Source: Chitinophaga sp. Cy-1792
GTDB lineage: Bacteria; Bacteroidota; Bacteroidia; Chitinophagales; Chitinophagaceae
Direction of reading: 5' to 3'
DNA length: 64,000 nt
Assembly: GCF_011752935.1 (NCBI RefSeq)
Contig: NZ_VWWO01000001.1
Span: forward strand, 620,001 to 684,000
Made by a program: the position numbers and the translations under genes. The notes below the pieces were generated by a model. The model worked only from the letters and a program-made list of their open reading frames with translations, made no database searches and had not been told where the DNA came from. Shown here in pieces: positions 60,464 through 64,000 of this stretch. Numbering within the stretch: position 1 is the stretch's first letter; each line of letters starts with the position of its first letter.

Positions 60464-61229
60464 ATCTATATATCTATTTATTTATTTAAAAAGAAAAACC
60501 CACTACTATTAGGGCTGTGAATATGTGGAAATTAAATTTCTGACCTTGATACAAATGTAGTTGTTATTCTTTTTGACATCACTATCCACATTAAATTAAC
60601 ACGCTATTTCCGCGCCAATACTACATTTTGTACGCTTCATCCACATACGTGGATATCGTTAACCGTGTAAATCTTTTCGTTGTACACCCTATTAGGAAAA
60701 TGTTGAAAGATGAGGTTAACAATCCACAATCCACATTTTAAAAATCAAAGGCAAACTTTTGGCAAAAAAACAAATTTAGTTTTACCTGTGGACAAGGGCA
60801 TGTTTTCCCACCTTATTTTACGTTTTACAGGGGTTTTTACACATCAAATGTGGAAAAAAACGGGACGGGAGTCTTCGAAAGCCAAAAACGGTGTGCAACG
60901 CATTTAAGCCTGTTTTATTCACAAATCTCTGTGGATTTCAAAATCAGACTTTTACACAAATGTGAATAAGCCAGACAGGATAAGTTGCCCTTCATACTGC
61001 GAAAATATCACGCCTGTTCTGGATTTTAAAATGATAAGCGTATCAAAAAAAGGAACGTGAGAATATGCCGTTACTGTGGAAAACCTGTTAATGACATACA
61101 GTACCCAAAAGTGTTATAAGTCGCTCAAACCCAATACAGTAAAGGCTTTGAGCGCAAAAAATACTCTTTTGCAGTTACAGTTATTTTATTCTATTTTTGC
61201 TATCCTTAAAAATGTAGACTATATAATAT
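60464..61229. other. 766-base non-coding region with DnaA-box-like sites in both orientations
   Basis: Perfect TTATTCACA at 60915-60923 (plus) and its complement TGTGAATAA at 60961-60969 (minus) form an inverted pair 46 bases apart. One-mismatch boxes: CTATCCACA (60582-60590), TCATCCACA (60637-60645) and TGTGGACAA (60787-60795). Many further TCCACA/TGTGGA words are scattered here, for instance two in a row at about 60721-60735. A small open frame at 60710-60907 has no protein-like character. The ppiD promoter is at the right end. Confidence 0.6.
61169..61199 (+). promoter_or_regulatory. promoter of the PpiD-like gene (TTG-N20-TATTTTTG)
   Basis: TTG at 61169-61171, a 20-base spacer, TATTTTTG at 61192-61199, and the ATG at 61230. 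Confidence 0.65.
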
Positions 61230-63326
61230 ATGTCAGTAATTCAGAAAATCAGGGACAAATACGCCGTTGTCATCGTAGTTGTGATTTGCGTGGCTATTGC
61301 TAGTTTCCTGTTGCAGGATGCCTTCTTTGGCAAAAATTCCATGACCCGTCGTTCGACATCTGTGGGTAAAGTAAATGGTAAAGAGCTGGACTATTCAGAT
61401 TACCAACGTAGGATCACGGACTATGAGAACAATGTTCGCCAGCAGATGGGGAATGTTAATCTTACAGACGAAGATCGTCAGCAAATCCGTGAACAGGTTT
61501 GGAACCAGTTCCTGACTGAAGAAATTTTAAATGGTCAATATGATAAACTCGGCCTCGAAGTAACCGAAGCAGAAGTAATTGATCAGTTTAATGACAAACA
61601 TAACAACCCTATTGTAATGCGTCAGTTTGGCCAGAATGGTAAAATTGATCGTAATTTATTACAACAGGTAGCTAAAGAAGCTAATAACAACGATCAATAT
61701 CGTCTGGAATTACACCGTATTCAGGCTGATGTTGCCCGTTACCAACTCCAGAATAAATATCTTACACTGATCAGACAGGGTATTTATTATCCTAAATGGT
61801 TAGCAAAACAACAGCAGGAAGATAATAGCCAGACCGCCAGCATTTCTTATGTGAACGTTCCTTACGCTACTATCGCTGATGCTTCCATCAAACTGACAGA
61901 TGCTGAACTGAACCAATTCATTCAGGCACACAAGCAGATGTTCCAGGTTGAAGAATCCCGTAAACTGGAATATGTTGCATTTGATGCCATCCCTTCTGCA
62001 CAGGATTCTTCTGTAGCTATCAACCAGCTGGTGTCGCTGAAAGCAGAACTGGATTCTACCAAAGATATCGCAGGTTTCATCAACCGTAATTCTGAAACTA
62101 AATTCTATAACGGTTATATCGCCAAGAACGAAGCTAAATTCCCAATGAAGGATTCAGTAGTGGATCTGCCAGTTGGCGGCGACTTCGGTCCTTATTATGA
62201 TAATAACCTGATCACCTACGCTAAAATGGTTGACCGCAAGTCTATGCCAGATAGCGTAAAAATCCGTTACATCCTGGTGGGTGTCAATCCTCAGGGCGGT
62301 GTTACCGACGAAATCGCAGCTAAACGCGCAGATAGTCTGAAAGCAGCTATCCAGGGTGGTGCAAACTTTGCTGACCTGGCTAAACAGTTCTCTGATGATG
62401 AGCGTACAAAGGAAAATGGTGGAGAAATGGAACTGACTCCTTCTACACAATTCCTGCCTGAAGTCACTGAATTTGCTATGACTGTTGGTAATAAAGGTCA
62501 GCTGAAAAGCATTAAAACGCAATATGGCTACCTGCTTACTGAAGTAATGGACCAGAAAAATATCGGACCAGCTATTAAAGTGGCTTACCTCTCTAAATCT
62601 GTTGAGGCTAGCAAAGAAACCAACAATACTGCTTATGGCCTGGCCAGCGACTTCGTAGCTAAGGCTAACAGCAAAGCTTCTTTCGATAAAGCTATCACTG
62701 AAGGTAAACTGGTGAAAAGAATCGCTGACCGCGTTCAACCAATGGATTTCATCATCCCTGGCCTGGGTCAGTCACGTGAACTGGTTCGTTGGGCTTATGA
62801 CGCTAAAGAAAATGCAGTTAGTCCTGTATTTACACTGGACGACAAATATGTTGTTGCTGTACTGACTACCATCCGTCAGGAAGGTACTGCTCCACTGGCA
62901 GATGTTAGACAACTCGTTGAAGCTGAAGTAAGAAAAGAGAAAAAAGCAGCACAAATCATTGCTAAAATTGGTACGCCAACTTCACTGGATGCAGCTGCTA
63001 AAGCAAGCAACCAACCAGTGCTGAAAGCTGAAAGCGTATCTTTCGCTACGCCATTCATCGCTTCTCTGGGCTTTGAGCCTCGCGTAGTAGGTGCTTCTTT
63101 CAATAAGAAATGGGGTACTGCAGCTGTTTCTGCTCCAATCGAAGGCGGTAGCGGCGTATATGTAGTAAAAGTAGATGCTTACCAGCCTTCTGGTCAGCCA
63201 GCTATGGATATCACTGCTATGCAGGCTTCTTACGAGCAAGGTGTTGCTTCTATGCTGAATAACCAGCTGTTCAGTGTGCTGAAAAAACTCAGCAACGTGA
63301 AAGACACCCGCGGCAAACTCTTCTAA
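61230..63326 (+). CDS. PpiD/SurA-like peptidylprolyl isomerase, membrane-anchored
   Basis: 698 residues. One membrane helix near the N-terminus (about 11-28, VVIVVVICVAIASFLL) leaves the bulk in the periplasm. A SurA_N-like helical domain (about 40-195, VGKVNGKELDYSDYQRRI, LNGQYDKLGLEVTEAEVIDQF) is followed by a parvulin-type PPIase domain (about 345-445: KIRYILVGVNPQ, GGANFADLAKQFSDDE, NGGEMELTPSTQFLPEVTEFA, IKTQYGYLLTEV), then a second, more divergent parvulin-like segment. It chaperones newly exported and outer-membrane proteins. The codon usage is strongly biased, hinting at high expression. Confidence 0.92.
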   Translation: MSVIQKIRDKYAVVIVVVICVAIASFLLQDAFFGKNSMTRRSTSVGKVNGKELDYSDYQRRITDYENNVRQQMGNVNLTDEDRQQIREQVWNQFLTEEILNGQYDKLGLEVTEAEVIDQFNDKHNNPIVMRQFGQNGKIDRNLLQQVAKEANNNDQYRLELHRIQADVARYQLQNKYLTLIRQGIYYPKWLAKQQQEDNSQTASISYVNVPYATIADASIKLTDAELNQFIQAHKQMFQVEESRKLEYVAFDAIPSAQDSSVAINQLVSLKAELDSTKDIAGFINRNSETKFYNGYIAKNEAKFPMKDSVVDLPVGGDFGPYYDNNLITYAKMVDRKSMPDSVKIRYILVGVNPQGGVTDEIAAKRADSLKAAIQGGANFADLAKQFSDDERTKENGGEMELTPSTQFLPEVTEFAMTVGNKGQLKSIKTQYGYLLTEVMDQKNIGPAIKVAYLSKSVEASKETNNTAYGLASDFVAKANSKASFDKAITEGKLVKRIADRVQPMDFIIPGLGQSRELVRWAYDAKENAVSPVFTLDDKYVVAVLTTIRQEGTAPLADVRQLVEAEVRKEKKAAQIIAKIGTPTSLDAAAKASNQPVLKAESVSFATPFIASLGFEPRVVGASFNKKWGTAAVSAPIEGGSGVYVVKVDAYQPSGQPAMDITAMQASYEQGVASMLNNQLFSVLKKLSNVKDTRGKLF

Positions 63327-63351
63327 TAAATACATTTTACTGACATAAGGG

Positions 63352-63390
63352 AACGCCTCCTTCTACTTAGTAGAGGGAGGCGTTTTTTAT
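63352..63390 (+). terminator. terminator after the PpiD-like gene
   Basis: AACGCCTCCTTCTAC pairs with GTAGAGGGAGGCGTT (one G-T pair) around a 3-base loop, then TTTTTTAT. Confidence 0.88.
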
Positions 63391-63420
63391 TCGTAAATTT
63401 GTAGTCTAAATGTGGATAAA

Positions 63421-63927
63421 ATGGAAGAAATCGTAAATAAAGTAGCACAGAGCGGCATAGAAACCATCGACCTGGAGCAGTTTTATCCCCAGGGAGAAAT
63501 CGTCGTTTTTGACCTGAAACCCTTCCTGTTCATGGAAATGATCCTGAAAGAGAAGGATTTCAGAGCAGCCCTGCAGTCGCACGACTGGGAACAATACCGC
63601 GGTAAAAATGTAGGAATGATCTGCAGTGTGGATACTGTTATTCCATTGTGGGCATATATGCTGGTAATGACTTACCTGCAGCCAGTAGCGGCTTATGCTG
63701 CCTTTGGAGACGCAACGTTTATCCACAATACCCTTTATCTCCGTAACCTGGCTGCCATCGATACAGCCGCACTTACAGACAAGAGAGTGGTAATAAAAGG
63801 TTGTGGGGATAAGCGTGTAGGAGAAATTGCCTATGCTGAAATTACCAGGTTGTTGTTGCCGGTGGTGAAAAGCATTATGTATGGTGAGCCTTGTTCTACC
63901 GTACCTGTCTACAAGAAAAAAAATTAA
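63421..63927 (+). CDS. DUF2480 family protein
   Basis: 168 residues from ATG 63421; a GTG nine bases upstream is the alternative. No signal or membrane segment. Recognisable DUF2480 features are IETIDLEQFYPQGEIVVFDLKPFLF, YRGKNVGMICSVDTVIPLWAYMLV and VVIKGCGDKRVGEIAYAEITRLLLP. The family is nearly confined to Bacteroidota and has no known function. A -7-like TAAATTTG lies at 63394-63401. The stop overlaps the end of the next, leftward gene. Confidence 0.88.
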   Translation: MEEIVNKVAQSGIETIDLEQFYPQGEIVVFDLKPFLFMEMILKEKDFRAALQSHDWEQYRGKNVGMICSVDTVIPLWAYMLVMTYLQPVAAYAAFGDATFIHNTLYLRNLAAIDTAALTDKRVVIKGCGDKRVGEIAYAEITRLLLPVVKSIMYGEPCSTVPVYKKKN

Positions 63928-64000
63928 AACCAGCCGCGCTTCCTGAATAGCCAGATCATGAATATGAGAATGAAGGCCATTGCAAGTAATGTGAGAAAAT
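63924..64000 (-). CDS. C-terminus of a small membrane protein (partial, runs off right edge)
   Basis: On the minus strand the frame open from the right edge ends LTLLAMAFILIFMIWLFRKR, then GWF and stop TAA at 63926-63924. One hydrophobic helix followed by a basic tail is typical of a single-pass membrane protein end. It overlaps the DUF2480 stop codon by three bases. The rest lies outside the window; no family can be named. Confidence 0.5.
   Translation of the reverse strand, partial: FLTLLAMAFILIFMIWLFRKRGWF

Noticed and set aside
60710..60907. 65-residue open frame in the 60.5-61.2 kb region
   Set aside because: It lies across box-like sites and reads as translated non-coding AT-rich DNA.
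61076..61303. 75-residue open frame ahead of the PpiD-like gene
   Set aside because: It overlaps the ppiD start and promoter, and the translation is low-complexity with no family character.

Overview
The window reads as a chromosomal segment from a member of the Bacteroidota, most likely Chitinophagaceae (Chitinophaga-like). The signs are start regions without Shine-Dalgarno motifs, several TTG-N18..20-TAnnTTTG promoters (the primary sigma type of this phylum), and typical phylum gene sets: a fused E1 alpha/beta 2-oxoacid dehydrogenase, a PadR/PspC pair, DUF2480, a fused FtsX-type ABC permease, and a RecQ/KdsD divergent pair. No insertion sequence, phage, CRISPR or transposon was found. Genes are mostly housekeeping, separated by many strong hairpin terminators.

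Layout. 0-4.8 kb: the start of a Tat-type oxidoreductase-like gene, a SUMF1-fold protein, a Tat-exported hydroxypyruvate-isomerase-like TIM barrel, a holin-like membrane protein, the fused E1 dehydrogenase and a 47-residue membrane protein. 5-12 kb: TlpA-like thioredoxin, macro domain, NYN-LOTUS nuclease, Dps, MFS transporter, RmuC. 11.9-15 kb: kdnA-kdsB-kdnB, predicted to make and activate 8-amino-Kdo for lipopolysaccharide; kdsD and manC at 36-38 kb supply related sugar nucleotides. 15-21 kb: CAP lipoprotein, GH25 lysozyme, radical SAM/SPASM protein, a YtxH/holin-like membrane-stress operon, AI-2E transporter, nadD. 21.3-24 kb: paaABCD phenylacetyl-CoA epoxidase without paaE. 24-35 kb: secreted peptidases, FeoB, PspC/PadR, and a small secreted protein, SulP transporter and beta-carbonic anhydrase. 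35-41.8 kb: aminotransferase, manC, kdsD, recQ, DUF3050 and tRNA-Phe. 42-52 kb: secreted proteins of unknown role, an ABC permease, GH36 alpha-galactosidase, cardiolipin synthase.

The most striking region is 53-61.2 kb. Next to mnmG (gidA), a gene often near bacterial origins, there are three parS-like palindromes (TGTTCCACGTGGAACA type), then about 2.7 kb of non-coding, very AT-rich DNA after feoA. It holds twenty same-strand DnaA-box-like 9-mers (19 x TTATTCACA, 1 x TTATACACA) at an almost exact 62-bp period with A-tracts between them. A second dispersed family follows, built on the half-palindrome GAATTCTCAGCGC. Beyond nadA, another 0.75-kb non-coding stretch carries more box-like sites in both orientations. 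Nearby genes point away from this zone (mnmG, ybeY and nadA leftward; ppiD and DUF2480 rightward), apart from feoA. I infer a replication origin and centromere-like region (oriC/parS) or, alternatively, a DnaA-titration locus. The box array is seen directly; its function is inference.

Limits: no searches could be run. Family names rest on motifs and remembered family architecture, and start codons are judged from overlap with neighbours and expected N-termini.
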